DNA of 64,000 bases from assembly GCF_900090045.1 (NCBI RefSeq), contig NC_041779.1:1265001-1329000 (forward strand), written 5' to 3'. The notes under the pieces are model-generated. The model made no database searches, had not been told where the DNA came from, and saw only the letters and a program-made list of their open reading frames with translations. This stretch comes from Plasmodium malariae. Its lineage: Eukaryota > Apicomplexa > Aconoidasida > Haemosporida > Plasmodiidae. The stretch's first letter is position 1; every line of letters begins with the position of its first letter. This document shows, piece after piece, positions 63,314-64,000 of the stretch. The translations under genes and the position numbers were made by a program.

Positions 63314-64000
63314 TTTTTATTAACTCGTTTAAAGCATTCTATGATTTTTCTGCACCTCTTTATTTGTTTTTCATTACATGGAAAATGTTATTATTCGTTG
63401 AAAGGGGAAGAAATAGAGGCAAAAAAATGGAAAGAAAATGGAAGGAAAGTAGAAAGAAACTGGAAATAGAGAGAAAAAAAAAGAGTTAAAAAGACGAAAT
63501 AACAAGCGTCCTTGTATATCTGTGAACAGAAGAAAATATATGGGATTTGTCTAATGAACATGCTCTACATATTTTCATACATACGTACATATATGTATAT
63601 ATATGCACACATTTATATGTACATGTATACTTGTACACGTGTAATGTATAAGTATTTATAATACTTTATGATAAAAAGGAAAAATTTTGCTATTTCGTTT
63701 AACAAATATAACTTATAAATGTGTATATTTTTGCAGGATTTTTCATACATTATGATATATAAGCTGTCTAAAAAAAAAAAAAAGGAAAAAAAGAGAACAA
63801 TATGGTATTTTTTTTTTTTTTCTTTTTAAGCATATACACTAAAAAAAAAAAATAAGAAAATAAGAACAAAATAAGTACATATCCCATGCTAAAGAGAGGG
63901 GTGCTTTCATTACAAGTGTTTGAACTTTGTCCTTTGGGCTTATTATTCCAGTATTTATCATTAATTTTTTTTTTTTTTTTTTATTTTATTTTACTTTTTC
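63314..64000. other. Upstream region of the coiled-coil gene
   Basis: Holds TATA/ACAT-rich sequence at 63575-63660 and A/T-runs. An 83-residue lysine-rich frame at 63238-63489 (+) overlaps exon 1 antisense and is not supported. No other coding signal to the window end. Confidence 0.6.

Overview
The window looks like nuclear chromosome sequence from a malaria parasite, most likely Plasmodium malariae. The DNA is strongly AT-rich, with long A/T runs, (TA)n tracts in introns and spacers, asparagine- and lysine-rich low-complexity inserts, GT..AG introns, and the single-chain DHFR-TS fusion typical of apicomplexans. The DHFR domain agrees with the residue numbering I recall for P. malariae: K55, S59, F168, N194, D207 and T221 are all in register. 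The neighbourhood (SAR1, a giant WD-like protein, a small secreted protein, PUF2, DHFR-TS, a LETM1-like protein, a giant VPS13-like protein) fits my memory of the P. falciparum chromosome 4 block containing dhfr-ts. No mobile element, CRISPR array, tRNA or rRNA was seen.

Layout. 1-345: last two exons of a gene entering from the left (+). 824-1675: prohibitin/SPFH-like membrane protein (+). 2947-3225: CDGSH iron-sulphur protein (-). 5237-6512: SAR1, three exons including a 17-base first exon (+). 7685-15706: 2,581-residue repeat-rich protein with a WD-like segment (-). 16816-17196: newly assembled two-exon small membrane protein (-). 18417-19682: secreted cysteine-containing protein, two exons (+). 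20938-23107: PUF2, four exons (-). 24293-24915: second small two-exon membrane protein (+). 25418-25853: weak candidate small gene (+). 26853-28718: DHFR-TS (+). 29848-32756: LETM1-like protein, four exons (-). 35737-54352: VPS13/chorein-type lipid-transfer protein of about 6,200 residues, whose 5' part is interrupted in A-rich stretches (+). 55196-58022: MEMO1-family protein in twelve exons (-). 59348-63313: coiled-coil repeat-rich protein, four exons (-).

All exon joins were made by eye, using GT/AG signals, reading phase and conserved motifs. Where the family is recognised (SAR1, PUF2, MEMO1) the join is checked by protein motifs. Where it is not, the evidence is phase consistency and composition only.

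The genes do not form a pathway. They are housekeeping or stage-specific genes: ER export (SAR1), mitochondrial membrane proteins (LETM1-like, possibly the prohibitin-like protein), folate and dTMP synthesis (DHFR-TS), translational repression (PUF2) and lipid transport (VPS13-like). The observations most worth a second look are the DHFR 58R/114N genotype, the MEMO1 homologue lacking the usual metal-site cysteine, the two small membrane-protein genes, and the interrupted 5' end of the VPS13-like gene.
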